A stretch of DNA of 64,000 bases from Candidatus Nitrohelix vancouverensis (GCA_015698305.1 CP048620.1:2010557-2074556), one strand, 5' to 3'. Shown: positions 27,752 to 37,324, numbered from the stretch's first letter. A program made the numbers and translations. The notes: generated by a model not told the origin, from the letters alone.

Positions 27752-28079
27752 AAGCTTCACCCTGTTGGGATTGTATTATATGTTTATTCTAAACGAACTT
27801 TATGAGAGTCCAGCCAAAATTGGACGTTTTCTAGAGCAAGTCGCGAGCGCATACTTCCGCTTTCGACCCGCCTTTCGAATTGATGAGGAAGTATATAGGC
27901 TTGTCCGTTTTACTGTCAACCTATTTGTTAATAACGGTTTCGGGCAGGAAAATGCAGGATGCCGAGCCTTCATGGCTTGAGAAACTGTCTTGGGATGAGT
28001 TGACGCGGGGAGGGTGAAAAACGCAGTAAAAGCAGGCCCTTGAGCGCCTGTTATTTAAAGAAAAGGTTTCCTCTATATA
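27752..28079. other. Intergenic region upstream of nuoE
   Basis: A gap of about 330 bases between nuoE and the TPR gene. On the minus strand a consensus-like TATAAT occurs at 27775-27780, about 25 bases before the nuoE start, but no matching -35 is visible. A 71-codon plus-strand frame here (27765-27980) has no recognisable product and no ribosome site, and is not called. The right end is the downstream flank of the TPR gene, without an obvious terminator. Confidence 0.5.
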
Positions 28080-30362
28080 TCAGGGGATGACGATATCGCC
28101 TGGAGCGACTTGTATCACGATGGTATCCGATTCGCTTTTCTGCTTTTGGGTCAACTGAACCTGGCGTTTTTCCAATTGTTGCCGGGCCTGAATATGTTCA
28201 GGGTTCAATTGCAGGGTCGCTCTTAATTGCTCCACCGCTTCCTTGTTTTTATTCAATTCCCCGAAGGCCCAGCCCAGGCTGAAGTGGGCGTCTGCATTTC
28301 CCGGGTTGGCGCGCAGGCTTTTTTCGAATGCGGGAATGGCTTCCGCCAGACGTTTTCTTTCAATCAAGGCCCAGCCCAGATTGTAATGCGCCCTCCAGTT
28401 TTCGGGATGCTTCGCTGTGACTTGTTGATAATGGCTGATGGCTTCCGGCAAACGTCCGAGTATTTCATAAACCATAGCGAGGTTGAAACGCGCCCTTTCG
28501 TTTTGAGGGTCGATTTCAAGCGCCTTGCCGAAAGATTTTGAAGCATCCAGATGCTCGCCGACCAGGGTCTGTAAACTTCCCAAATCGATATGGGCGGCGA
28601 GGGAATGCGGATTCAATTCGGTCGCTGTCCTAAGAGAGGCGAGCGCCTCGGGGTAACGTTTCAGCCTCCAGTAAACGCGGCCCAGATCTTCGTGCGCTTC
28701 GGAATAGGACGGGTCGATCGCCGTCGCATTTTCCAAAGCCGTCGCCGCCGCCTCGTTGGCGTTCAGCTTGAGGCGGCTCAATCCGAGATAATAATAGGCC
28801 TCTTTTAAATCTGGATCCAACTGCGTCGAGCCTTCCAGAAACGGAATGGCGAGAGCGTATTGCCGGGTTTTCGCATAGGCCAGTCCCAGATTGTAGCGGG
28901 CTTCTGCATTGACCGGGGCGAGTTCAATAGAACGCTTCAATGGAGCGATCGCTTCTTGCTGTCGCCCCAGGGCGATATAGGTTTGACCGAGTGAAAAATA
29001 CGCTTCAGCATAGTCAGGGTTTAATTTGACCGCCATTTTAAGCAGGGGAATGGATTTTTCATGCGCTCCGAGCAATTGCCGGGCTGTTCCCAGGCGGAAA
29101 TAGGTTTCTGCGTGGTTTGGGTCCAACTGAATGCTTCGTTCAAACTGCCGGGACGCGCCTTCATAATCTTTCAGTTGGAAGAGCGTTGATCCCAGGCGCG
29201 CGTGAGCTTCTACATGCTCAGGATCGAGTTTTATCGTTTCCTGATAATTTTCTGCGGCTTCAGAATAGCGCTCCAGTTCTTCGAGAATGACTCCCCTGTT
29301 AAAATAACTGGCGAGATTTTGCGGTTCGATCTCTGCGACCTTTTTGTAATTCGATAAGGCCTCTTCAAATTCACCGACTTGATCGTAGAGGCGGGCGCGA
29401 TGGAAATAGGCTTCGCTGTATTCCGGGTCCAGGCGAATGGCTTCGTTAAAACTTTGCAGAGCCAGCAGGACGTTGTTCAAGAGGACATGCTGTCGAGCCA
29501 GTTTGAAATGCGCGACGGGATCGGAGAAATTTTCTTCCGACAATCTTTGATACGCTTCCATCGCTTTCTCGTTGCGCCCCAGATTGTTGTAGGCGAGACC
29601 GAGATAGTCGTAAGTGATTGCGTATTGCGGGTTGATACGGAGCGAATTTTTTAACGGTTCAATGGCCTTCTCATTTTGTCCTGCGCGGATGTAGGTTCTG
29701 CCGATTTCCGTGAACGCTTCAAAAAAATTGGGATTGAGGTCGATCGTGTCCATGAACGCTACGATCGCCTTGTCATACTCTCCGAGTTCCTCAAGGCTCA
29801 GGCCCATTGCATACTGCGCTTCGGGAAAAAGAGGAATGAGTTTCAGAGCGGTTTTGAATTCTTCGATGGCTGAAGCGTGCTGGCCCAGAGCGGCCAGGCT
29901 TTCACCCAGTGCGAAATAGGCGGCGCTCAGCTTGGGTTGCAGTGAGATGGCTGTGCGCAAGGGTTCGAGGGATTCTTCAAAACGCTTCAGTTTGGACAAC
30001 GCCCAACCGCGCCCGTATTGCCCTTCGGGGTAATTGGGGTCGAGGCGGACAGCTTCCAGATAGGCGTCGGCGGATTCCTGAAATTTGAACAACTCTCCGT
30101 AACTGCCGCCAATACCGACCCAGGCGGCGGTGTACAAGGGTTCCAGTTCCAGCGCTTTTTTGAATTCAGTGATCGCCGCTTCGTACAAACCCATGGTTTG
30201 ATAAGCCCGGCCCAGACCGAAATGCGGAGCGTAGTCTCTTGGGTCCGCTTCAATCGCTTTTTTGTAGTCGTCGATCTTTTCGACAAAAGCGAAAGAAGGG
30301 GGCGTTGCGACCAGAGTCAGCAATATTGCCAGAAGAACAAATGAAAGCGAACGTCGCGCCAT
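28080..30362 (-). CDS. Exported tetratricopeptide repeat protein, about 21 TPRs
   Basis: The 760-residue protein has a signal peptide (SFVLLAILLTLVATPPSFAF). An almost unbroken array of 34-residue TPRs fills the rest, for example AYYYLGLSRLKLNANEAAAT and ARFNLAMVYEILGRLPEAIS. The array leaves room for about 21 repeats, with a short Gln/Lys tail. Such superhelices scaffold protein complexes, here in the periplasm or at the outer membrane. The gene starts 19 bases after the ammonium-transporter stop, so the two are probably one transcript; whether they are functionally linked is unknown. The near-identical spacing and the canonical residues W/L/G/Y/A/P argue against decay. Confidence 0.88.
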   Translation of the reverse strand: MARRSLSFVLLAILLTLVATPPSFAFVEKIDDYKKAIEADPRDYAPHFGLGRAYQTMGLYEAAITEFKKALELEPLYTAAWVGIGGSYGELFKFQESADAYLEAVRLDPNYPEGQYGRGWALSKLKRFEESLEPLRTAISLQPKLSAAYFALGESLAALGQHASAIEEFKTALKLIPLFPEAQYAMGLSLEELGEYDKAIVAFMDTIDLNPNFFEAFTEIGRTYIRAGQNEKAIEPLKNSLRINPQYAITYDYLGLAYNNLGRNEKAMEAYQRLSEENFSDPVAHFKLARQHVLLNNVLLALQSFNEAIRLDPEYSEAYFHRARLYDQVGEFEEALSNYKKVAEIEPQNLASYFNRGVILEELERYSEAAENYQETIKLDPEHVEAHARLGSTLFQLKDYEGASRQFERSIQLDPNHAETYFRLGTARQLLGAHEKSIPLLKMAVKLNPDYAEAYFSLGQTYIALGRQQEAIAPLKRSIELAPVNAEARYNLGLAYAKTRQYALAIPFLEGSTQLDPDLKEAYYYLGLSRLKLNANEAAATALENATAIDPSYSEAHEDLGRVYWRLKRYPEALASLRTATELNPHSLAAHIDLGSLQTLVGEHLDASKSFGKALEIDPQNERARFNLAMVYEILGRLPEAISHYQQVTAKHPENWRAHYNLGWALIERKRLAEAIPAFEKSLRANPGNADAHFSLGWAFGELNKNKEAVEQLRATLQLNPEHIQARQQLEKRQVQLTQKQKSESDTIVIQVAPGDIVIP

Positions 30363-30381
30363 GTAGGTTCCTTAAAATACA

Positions 30382-31617
30382 TTACTGGTATCGTGACAGC
30401 GTCTCCTCCGGAGTGGCTTGCAATTTGTGAATCGCAAGATCAGACCCTGTCATCTCTTCCTCTTCGGAAAGTCTCAGTCCAAACATTAGGTCCAGAACCT
30501 TGTAAACGGCAAATCCAAAGCCGACGGCGATCACCACCGCCGTCAGGGAACCGACGAGTTGAGCGACGAAACTGACGCCTCCCAGCCCGCCAAGGGCTTC
30601 CTGTCCAAAAATACCGCAGGCAATGCCCCCCCAGGTGCCGGAAATACCGTGTAGCGGCCAGACCCCAAGGACATCGTCGATTTTCAATTTTTCTTGCTCC
30701 CAGGTGAAACCTTTGACGAAAATGAAGGCGGCGATTCCGCCAATCATCAGCGCGCCAAGGGGGTGAACCTGATCCGAACCGGCGCAGATGGCGACCAGTC
30801 CTGCGAGAGCGCCGTTATGGATGAAACCCGGGTCATTGTTGGAAAGAACCAAGGCGACGAGAATTCCTCCGACCATGGCCATGAGGGAGTTGATGGCGAC
30901 CAGACCGGATATTCCGGTCAGGCTGGCGGCGGACATGACGTTGAATCCAAACCAGCCAACGCAGAGCATCCAACTGCCGAGGGCGAGAAAAGGAATATTG
31001 CTGATGGGAATGGGTCTGCTTCTGCCTTGCGAGTCCCAACGGCCCTTGCGCGGCCCGAGGATGACGACTGCAGTCAACGCAATCCAGCCCCCGATGGAAT
31101 GAACGACGACCGACCCGGCGTAATCATGAAATGGCAGGCCGCCGCTGAGGCCGGCGAGCCAGGAGCCTTCTTGGCCCAGAAAGGTGATTTGGCCCCAGAC
31201 CATGCCTTCAAATAGCGGATAGACAAAAGCGACAAATAATGCGGCGGCAAAGACCTGCGGCCAGAATTTTGCGCGTTCGGCAATGCCGCCGGAAATGATA
31301 GCGGGAATGGCGGCGGCAAAGGTTAGAAGGAAAAAGAAATGAACCAGTTCATAGCCCTGGTTGGCGGATGCCAATTGCTCCGCTGATACAAAAAAGTGAA
31401 TGCCGTAGGCGATGGAAAAACCGATCAGGAAATACACCAGCGTGGATACGGCGAAATCGACCAGGATTTTAACCAGCGCGTTGACCTGGTTTTTTTTTCG
31501 CACGGTGCCGACTTCAAGGAAGGCAAAGCCTCCATGCATGGCAAATACCATGACCGCTCCCAACATCATGAACAACACATCGCCGCTATTGCCAAGGCTG
31601 GTAATTTGTTTTTCCAT
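30382..31617 (-). CDS. amt: Ammonium transporter
   Basis: This 411-residue Amt/MEP/Rh-family channel has about eleven helices. Visible signatures are VMVFAMHGGFAFLEVG, AAIPAIISGGIAERAKFW (Amt signature), and the pore twin-His region FHDYAGSVVVHSIGG and LHGISGTWGG. The short cytoplasmic tail is LRLSEEEEMTGSDLAIHKL, where PII proteins usually bind. It lets ammonia or ammonium cross the inner membrane. No glnK/PII gene adjoins it, which is unusual for amt. GGAG lies nine bases before the ATG. Confidence 0.95.
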   Translation of the reverse strand: MEKQITSLGNSGDVLFMMLGAVMVFAMHGGFAFLEVGTVRKKNQVNALVKILVDFAVSTLVYFLIGFSIAYGIHFFVSAEQLASANQGYELVHFFFLLTFAAAIPAIISGGIAERAKFWPQVFAAALFVAFVYPLFEGMVWGQITFLGQEGSWLAGLSGGLPFHDYAGSVVVHSIGGWIALTAVVILGPRKGRWDSQGRSRPIPISNIPFLALGSWMLCVGWFGFNVMSAASLTGISGLVAINSLMAMVGGILVALVLSNNDPGFIHNGALAGLVAICAGSDQVHPLGALMIGGIAAFIFVKGFTWEQEKLKIDDVLGVWPLHGISGTWGGIACGIFGQEALGGLGGVSFVAQLVGSLTAVVIAVGFGFAVYKVLDLMFGLRLSEEEEMTGSDLAIHKLQATPEETLSRYQ

Positions 31618-31815
31618 TTGATTCGTCTCCCCCCGAATATGAAATGAGTGTCGCTTTTGGACCTGTTTTCACCCTGTCGTTAGTTTTATTTTGGACTGGT
31701 CGGACGCAAGGAATTTCGTGCTCATGCAAACGAAGCATTCTGATTAAACATGATCCGCTTGCCGAAGGCAAACGATTTCAAGCGGAAATACAAGGAGAGA
31801 CGGGGCCGTCGGGAG

Positions 31816-32415
31816 TTATTTTGACAGACAGTGCAGAAGCGTGGGGTCGGATAATATCTTTCGAATCAGGTCAGACAAACTGGCGTTGATGAGTTTTTCA
31901 TTGGGAAACAGACTGACAGGCGCTTTGCTCAAAACTTTTTGATCCTCAAATGTATGTGCAAAAGAAGAGATGCCATTCCGGCAACTCACGCGCAGGGATG
32001 ATTGAACGCGAACATTCATGGTGGCGAGTTTGTTTTGGTATTGGCTTCGCAATCGCAGAATTTCGATTTGAAGATTCAGCGGCGTTTGTGCATCGTCAGC
32101 CCGCACTCGAAACTCCATATTATGAAGGCCTTCCTTGAATTTCTCCTCTAAAATATCGGATAAATTTCGGTCCGGGATCACGGTGTATTTTCTGATATTG
32201 GCTTTCCCTTCCCAGCGGGACAGGAGGTTGTCCGGGCGTTTGTCTATGATGCGCAGGTTGATGTCCTTGTTCGCGCCGATTTGAGAGGAGGCGACAAACA
32301 CTTGCGGGTCGAGGCGAACGATATGCTGCGCGCTACATCCGTAAAGAAGGCCCAGGGCGACTCCGATCCATATCTTTTGTTTTGAGACGATCCGAGAAAG
32401 AATTTGTATTCTCAT
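31816..32415 (-). CDS. Probable lipoprotein, YajG-like
   Basis: The 199-residue protein has a signal sequence ending in the lipobox GLLYGC. DPQVFVASSQIGANKDINLR and RIIDKRPDN follow, the kind of element seen at the start of YajG-family (Lipoprotein_16) domains. The family's role in the envelope is unknown. It is transcribed divergently from the signalling operon that follows. The assignment is by general resemblance. Confidence 0.65.
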   Translation of the reverse strand: MRIQILSRIVSKQKIWIGVALGLLYGCSAQHIVRLDPQVFVASSQIGANKDINLRIIDKRPDNLLSRWEGKANIRKYTVIPDRNLSDILEEKFKEGLHNMEFRVRADDAQTPLNLQIEILRLRSQYQNKLATMNVRVQSSLRVSCRNGISSFAHTFEDQKVLSKAPVSLFPNEKLINASLSDLIRKILSDPTLLHCLSK

Positions 32416-32573
32416 AAATTTAAATTTTGAAGGTTGAATTTCTGAAGGACGGATAATTGTATGCTAATTCCCGGCTTGATCTGAAATAAAAATGCTCCTG
32501 ATAATTATGGCATCCTCCTATAATCTGGCTTATACTTTGGTCATTCGATCAATTGCTAATTTACAGAGGGCGC

Positions 32574-32936
32574 ATGGGCAGTCTCCGAATAGAAGAAATT
32601 TTACCGGGCATGGTGGCGTCTCAAGACGTGAAAAACCGGGTGGGCCGCGTGATCATGACGGCGGGTAGCGTGATCACCGAAAAACAGATCAAAACCTTCA
32701 AGTCATGGGGCGTCACATCTGTTGATGTTCAAGATGCAGAGAGTGAACCCGTCGCTGATGCGGAACCTGCGGATGCTTTGAAGATGGAGTCCAACTCGGA
32801 TGACTTGAAAAAAGAAATGATGCAATTGTTCAGATTCACCAATCCAAGAAATCCGGTGGTTCGTGAACTCTTCAAATTATGCGTGGACAGGAAGATGAAG
32901 CTGACAGGTAAAAAGGGGGCCGCCGATGGCTCTTGA
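32574..32936 (+). CDS. Small regulatory domain protein upstream of HDOD
   Basis: This 120-residue protein begins SLRIEEILPGMVASQDVKNR and continues GRVIMTAGSVITEKQIKTF, then KSWGVTSVDV. The pattern is that of the short N-terminal domain often fused to HD-GYP or HDOD proteins. Here it is a separate gene, followed with an 11-base overlap by the HDOD gene. ATG at 32574 is favoured by GAGGG just upstream; TTG at 32553 is in frame but lacks a site. An adaptor role for the HDOD protein is inferred. Confidence 0.75.
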   Translation: MGSLRIEEILPGMVASQDVKNRVGRVIMTAGSVITEKQIKTFKSWGVTSVDVQDAESEPVADAEPADALKMESNSDDLKKEMMQLFRFTNPRNPVVRELFKLCVDRKMKLTGKKGAADGS

Positions 32937-33768
32937 CCCCAAATCACTCGTCAACGATTCGACAAAAATTGGAACTCTGCCCCAGGTTTTCTATGAGATC
33001 AACGAAGCCATCGAAGACCCGGAAGCGTCATTTTCGCGGATAGCGACCATTATCAGCGCGGACGGGGCTTTGTCGGCGCGTCTCCTTAAAATCGTCAACA
33101 GTTCTTTTTACGCGTTCACTTCCAAAGTGGAAACGATCACGCACGCCATCACTATTGTGGGTCTTGCGCAACTGCGAGAGCTGGTGCTGGCGACTACAGT
33201 CATCAGTCAATTCAAGGGAGTGTCCAAGGACGTGGTGGATATGCAGGCGTTCTGGGGGCACAGCATTGCCTGTGGCCTGGCGGCGCGCATCATAGCGATT
33301 TACAAGAGAGAGCATAACGCGGAACGGTTTTATGTCATGGGTATCCTGCATGATATTGGCCGTCTGGTTTTTTTGCTGAACGTTCCCGATGAAATGAAAA
33401 AAGCGTTTGCTATTTATGAGAAGGGCGGTTTGTTGCACGAAGCCGAAAAAGAAATTTTTGGTTTTGACCATACGGAGACGGGCCATGCGCTTGTGCAGAA
33501 ATGGCAGTTGCATGAGACGATGGCGGAGGCGGTGCTGTCTCATCACAATCCTTCTGTTGAAGGCGATGAGTCTACATCTGCGGGAATTTTGCATTTGGCC
33601 GATATCGTTTCGCATGCCTTGCAACTTGGCGGTAGCGGAGAACGCTTTGTGCCGCCGTTGGATGAAAAGGTATGGAAAGAACTCGGTTTGCCGGTAACGT
33701 TGTTGTCTTCGATCATCACCCAGGTGGACCGCCAGTATGAGGAGGCGGTTCAAATGTTCCAGTCTTGA
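32926..33768 (+). CDS. HDOD-domain signalling protein
   Basis: This 280-residue protein is mostly a single HDOD domain. Recognisable elements are IGTLPQVFYEINEAIEDPE, LSARLLKIVNSSFYAF, ITHAITIVGLAQLRELVLA and MGILHDIGRLVFLL near residue 140. HDOD domains lack full HD-GYP phosphodiesterase motifs and act as scaffolds in motility, biofilm and stress signalling. The HD pair survives here (LHDIGR), yet no GYP motif is present. The next gene, six bases on, is a hybrid histidine kinase, so the three genes form one signalling unit. Confidence 0.9.
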   Translation: MALDPKSLVNDSTKIGTLPQVFYEINEAIEDPEASFSRIATIISADGALSARLLKIVNSSFYAFTSKVETITHAITIVGLAQLRELVLATTVISQFKGVSKDVVDMQAFWGHSIACGLAARIIAIYKREHNAERFYVMGILHDIGRLVFLLNVPDEMKKAFAIYEKGGLLHEAEKEIFGFDHTETGHALVQKWQLHETMAEAVLSHHNPSVEGDESTSAGILHLADIVSHALQLGGSGERFVPPLDEKVWKELGLPVTLLSSIITQVDRQYEEAVQMFQS

Positions 33769-33774
33769 TACCTT

Positions 33775-36015
33775 ATGAGCGCTAAAGACCCATCAGACAA
33801 GATGCAGATTCGCGTCGACTATCTGGAAAAGCAGGCCCGGCGTAATTTATACGGGCTGGACCTGCTGGCTTCGATCGGCGAATTGCAACTCAACGCCAGT
33901 ATGGCGAGAGATCCGGAGCGGATTATCACCATCAGCATGGATCACCTCCAGCGCTGGATGGGTTTGAAGTCCATGGCGTTTTTTATGGTGGATGAGGACA
34001 GCTCTGACTTCATTCTCAAATACGTTGAACCCTCGGAATCGAAGTTGGACATCGAGAGCGAAGTGAACGTTCAGATTGACAATGGAACGTTCGCCTGGGC
34101 CTTGAATCAAAATCGCCCCGTCACCATATCAACGAAGGATGGGGACAACACGCTCATTCTGCATGTCCTGGCTTCGCAGTCGCGCGTGCGCGGTATGTTT
34201 GCCGGGCTGTCGCAGGAAAATAAGCGAGAACTGGAGGGAACGGCGCTTTACATCCTTTCCGTCATCATGCAAAGCACGGCCCATTCTCTGGAAAGCGCGG
34301 CATTGTATCAACTGGTTTATGAGCAGAACCAGAATCTTGAAGAGACTGTTCGCATTCGGACTCAGGACCTGGAACAACAGACAATCGTTTTGAAAGAGGA
34401 AATCGTCAACCGTCGCCTGGCTGAAGAGTCCTTGATCATTGCTAAAGATCAGGCCGAAGCGGCGGCTCGCGCCAAAAGTGAATTCCTCGCTAATATGAGC
34501 CATGAGATTCGAACGCCGCTGAACGCCATTCTTGGTTTCGGAGAAATTCTTCAATACGAATGCAAAAAGCTGGAACGCGACGATCTTCTCGAAGATTTGA
34601 AATCCATCGAATCGGCGGGGCGGCATTTACTCAGCCTCATCAATGACATTCTGGATATCTCCAGAATTCAGGCGGATAAAATGTCTTTGCACCTTGAGGA
34701 ATTTAACCTGAAACCTTTGGTGGAGGAGACAGTTTCAACCATCCGTTTCCAGGCCAACAAGAACGCCAATGAGTTGATTGTGGAGTTCGTTGAACCTGTC
34801 GATGAACTCATGTATTCGGATTCCGTTCGGGTCAAACAAATCCTTCTCAATCTGGTGAGCAACGCCTGTAAATTCACCTCCGAGGGCTGGGTGAGAATCA
34901 AAGTCTGGCAGGAAAAACTTGGCGACGAGGAATTCGTTAATTTTGAAGTTTCAGATTCGGGCATTGGAATCGACCCGGAAAAAATAGACTCGTTGTTTTT
35001 GGAATTTGTGCAGGCAGATTCTTCGACCACGCGCAAGTATGGCGGCACCGGACTCGGATTGCCGATCACAAAACGCTTGAGCGAATTGCTTGGCGGAAAG
35101 ATTCGGGCTGTGAGCGAGTTGGGGAAGGGGGCCAAATTTACGGCGACCTTACCGCTACGCGCCACCAGCCCGACGATCACACCTGGCGCTTCCTCGAAAA
35201 AGTCAGAAGATGACATCGCTGAGATTTCCGAGAATATCGAAATTTGGGACGATACCTTGGACGATGGTTCGGATGCGCGTGAACGGGTGGTCGCATTTGA
35301 GGAAGATGATGTGACGCGGGGTTTGCTAAAACGCCTGGTGGAACGGGAGGGATTCAAGGTCGAAGCGGCGGCCAATGCGGAAGCAGGGCTTGATATGATT
35401 CGTCGCCACAAACCTTTGGCTGTGGCCCTGGCCTTGCAAGGGCACAAATTGGATGGCTGGGATGTTTTGCGAAGGCTGAAGGAAGACTCGACGATGGCAA
35501 CGATTCCCGTACTGGCCTTGTCTGAAGAAGATAATATTGACCGCGCAACCGAGATGGGCGTCGCGGCTTATTTTCGCAAGCCTGTCGATTGGGAGCAGTA
35601 CATATCGTTGCTAAATCATTACCGGGCGCTTGAAAAGAACGCAACGATTCTGGTGGTCGAAGACGATGAACCCAACCGGGAAACGCTACAGCGTATTCTT
35701 TCGCAATCGGGCTGGAAGGTTCTGCAGGCCGTCGACGGACCGTCTGCTCTGGAGATGATTGAAGCGGAAAAACCTGCTCTGGTCCTGCTCGATCTCATGT
35801 TGCCGGAAATGAACGGTTTTGAAGTCCTCGAAAATATTCGTTCCTGCAAGGGCTGTGAATCCATTCCAACCCTGATATTGACGGCGAAGGATTTGACGGA
35901 AAAGGAAAGGTTGTTTCTGCGTGGAAAGACCAGCGGGGTCCTAAAGAAAGGTCATTACACCAAGAACGAGTTGTTGAGCGAGATTGGAAAATTGTTGCGC
36001 GCCTATCCCGGTTGA
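33775..36015 (+). CDS. Hybrid histidine kinase with GAF and two receiver domains
   Basis: This 746-residue soluble kinase starts with a GAF-like sensor (about 25-180) and a coiled coil (about 185-235). The HisKA domain carries the phosphorylated His243 in NMSHEIRTPLNAILGFGE. The ATPase domain has N-box NLVSNACKF, DSGIGIDPEK and YGGTGLGLPITKRL. Two receiver domains follow. The first keeps an acidic pair and FRKPVDW, but where the phosphoacceptor Asp is expected it reads ALALQGHKLDGW, i.e. Ala. The second (VVEDDEPNRETLQ, LVLLDLMLPEMNGF) is complete. No membrane helices are present, so the signal is cytoplasmic. It is the third gene of the HDOD unit. Confidence 0.93.
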   Translation: MSAKDPSDKMQIRVDYLEKQARRNLYGLDLLASIGELQLNASMARDPERIITISMDHLQRWMGLKSMAFFMVDEDSSDFILKYVEPSESKLDIESEVNVQIDNGTFAWALNQNRPVTISTKDGDNTLILHVLASQSRVRGMFAGLSQENKRELEGTALYILSVIMQSTAHSLESAALYQLVYEQNQNLEETVRIRTQDLEQQTIVLKEEIVNRRLAEESLIIAKDQAEAAARAKSEFLANMSHEIRTPLNAILGFGEILQYECKKLERDDLLEDLKSIESAGRHLLSLINDILDISRIQADKMSLHLEEFNLKPLVEETVSTIRFQANKNANELIVEFVEPVDELMYSDSVRVKQILLNLVSNACKFTSEGWVRIKVWQEKLGDEEFVNFEVSDSGIGIDPEKIDSLFLEFVQADSSTTRKYGGTGLGLPITKRLSELLGGKIRAVSELGKGAKFTATLPLRATSPTITPGASSKKSEDDIAEISENIEIWDDTLDDGSDARERVVAFEEDDVTRGLLKRLVEREGFKVEAAANAEAGLDMIRRHKPLAVALALQGHKLDGWDVLRRLKEDSTMATIPVLALSEEDNIDRATEMGVAAYFRKPVDWEQYISLLNHYRALEKNATILVVEDDEPNRETLQRILSQSGWKVLQAVDGPSALEMIEAEKPALVLLDLMLPEMNGFEVLENIRSCKGCESIPTLILTAKDLTEKERLFLRGKTSGVLKKGHYTKNELLSEIGKLLRAYPG

Positions 36016-36029
36016 TGCGCGACCTTGAA

Positions 36030-36545
36030 TCACTTCTTCTGTGCGGGACGAGGCGGCTCGGTTTTGGCGAACAAGATGGATTTGGGGCTGGCGCGCAAGG
36101 TGAACAGTCCCTTTGGGTCTTGCGGCGCGTTGCCGCGCATTAACGGAAATCGCCATTCCGTTCTGGAGCCGGGCCGATGCGGAACCCGGTTGATGATCGT
36201 GCCTCCCCGGTGCGGGTTATTGACCAATAGAAATTTCCCCGGCTTGCCCTCATCGTCTTCCTGATACTTGTAGATCCATGCGTAAAGATTGGTGATCGTT
36301 TTCGAGGCGTTGTTCTGAATATTGAAAATGATGAAATCGTCTCCCGGTCGAATGCGGTATTTTTTATCGTAGGAGATCAGGCCTAACGACACCCAGTCCT
36401 TGTCGTCGGCATTGCCGGTTTGAGCGTCGACTGGAAGGGCGGACAGGCAAGCGATTGCGGCAAACAGAAACAGAACGCTGCGCTTCCAGACATGACGAAT
36501 GTCCGGGTGCAAATTGTTCGATGACAATTTTCGATGAGCGGGCAT
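36030..36545 (-). CDS. Exported protein of unknown function
   Basis: The 171-residue protein has a basic leader and signal helix (VLFLFAAIACLSALPVDAQ). An all-beta-looking region follows (DFIIFNIQNNASKTITNLYA, WRFPLMRG), suggesting an immunoglobulin-like or extracellular beta-sandwich fold. The family is not recognised. The start overlaps the stop of the formyltransferase gene by one base (TAATG), so the two are coupled. The leader before the hydrophobic stretch is long, so a later start is possible. Confidence 0.6.
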   Translation of the reverse strand: MPAHRKLSSNNLHPDIRHVWKRSVLFLFAAIACLSALPVDAQTGNADDKDWVSLGLISYDKKYRIRPGDDFIIFNIQNNASKTITNLYAWIYKYQEDDEGKPGKFLLVNNPHRGGTIINRVPHRPGSRTEWRFPLMRGNAPQDPKGLFTLRASPKSILFAKTEPPRPAQKK

Positions 36546-37324
36546 TAACGGCTCTGTTGTTTGATCTTGTGGATCGCTTTGCGCAACTGACCGGAATCCA
36601 CCATTTTTTTAACCCGGCGCGCGGCTTGGGGAGTGAAATCTTTTATCAGATAAAGTTTGCCTCGCTCGCTCTGCGCGCGCAAGTTCAATTTTCCGTCCCG
36701 CCATTTCTGGATCGTGTCGATCATCAATTGCGTTCCAATCTTCAAGGTCCTGCCGCCCAGCGTTTGCTCGTCATCCTCCTCTTTGAGAGCAACGACGCCC
36801 TGCGCCGCAATCTTTCCCGTGTCGAGTCCGGCTTCGACCTGATGCACCGTAGACCCTATATTCTCGAGGTCCATTTCGTGGATCGGCCAGAAGTTACAGG
36901 AAGAACCGCGGTACAGATGCGGCAATCCCAGATGCAGGTTGTATGTGATCTTGGAAAAGCGCTCCAGATAAGCGGGGCCAAATTTACCCGTGCCATAGAT
37001 CGCGATGAAGCCCGGATCGTATTTGCCGAGTTTATCGATGAACTCAGCGCTGTTGATGTGTTTGGATGAAACGGCTTCAACGACGGGCTGATTCTGCATC
37101 TCCAGCGATTCAGACGAGGCGAAATGATCCTGTTCGTAAGCCTCGCGTCGCGAGAAGAACCAGTCCCAGGCGAGTTGATTTTCGTCGATGCTGGAACTTT
37201 GTTCTGGATAGTGGAATGATTCGTGAAAAACGGCGGCGAGGGGAAAGCGGGCGTTCAGTTGATTGACAAAATATTTGTGGCGCAACTGGTCGCCGGTGAT
37301 GACGATGATGTTTTTTGATTGCAT
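36545..37324 (-). CDS. Formyltransferase-family protein
   Basis: This 259-residue protein has the formyl-transfer fold of Fmt, PurN and sugar N-formyltransferases. The catalytic triad is visible as Asn129 and His131 in YNLHLGLPHLYRG and Asp168 in VEAGLDTGKI. It begins IIVITGDQLRHKYFVNQLNA, typical of the stand-alone formyltransferase/GNAT-sugar group. It is shorter than Fmt (about 310 residues) and lacks the C-terminal OB domain that binds tRNA, so methionyl-tRNA is not the likely substrate. Folate-dependent formylation of an amino sugar or nucleotide sugar is possible. It is followed by a coupled exported-protein gene. Confidence 0.75.
   Translation of the reverse strand: MQSKNIIVITGDQLRHKYFVNQLNARFPLAAVFHESFHYPEQSSSIDENQLAWDWFFSRREAYEQDHFASSESLEMQNQPVVEAVSSKHINSAEFIDKLGKYDPGFIAIYGTGKFGPAYLERFSKITYNLHLGLPHLYRGSSCNFWPIHEMDLENIGSTVHQVEAGLDTGKIAAQGVVALKEEDDEQTLGGRTLKIGTQLMIDTIQKWRDGKLNLRAQSERGKLYLIKDFTPQAARRVKKMVDSGQLRKAIHKIKQQSR

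Noticed and set aside
27765-27980. A 71-codon frame upstream of nuoE
   Set aside because: No ribosome site and no recognisable product; it overlaps the likely nuoE promoter.
31700-31745. Possible sigma-54 promoter before amt
   Set aside because: GCACG and TTGC are seen on the minus strand, but the spacing between the -24 and -12 elements is 13 rather than 10 bases.
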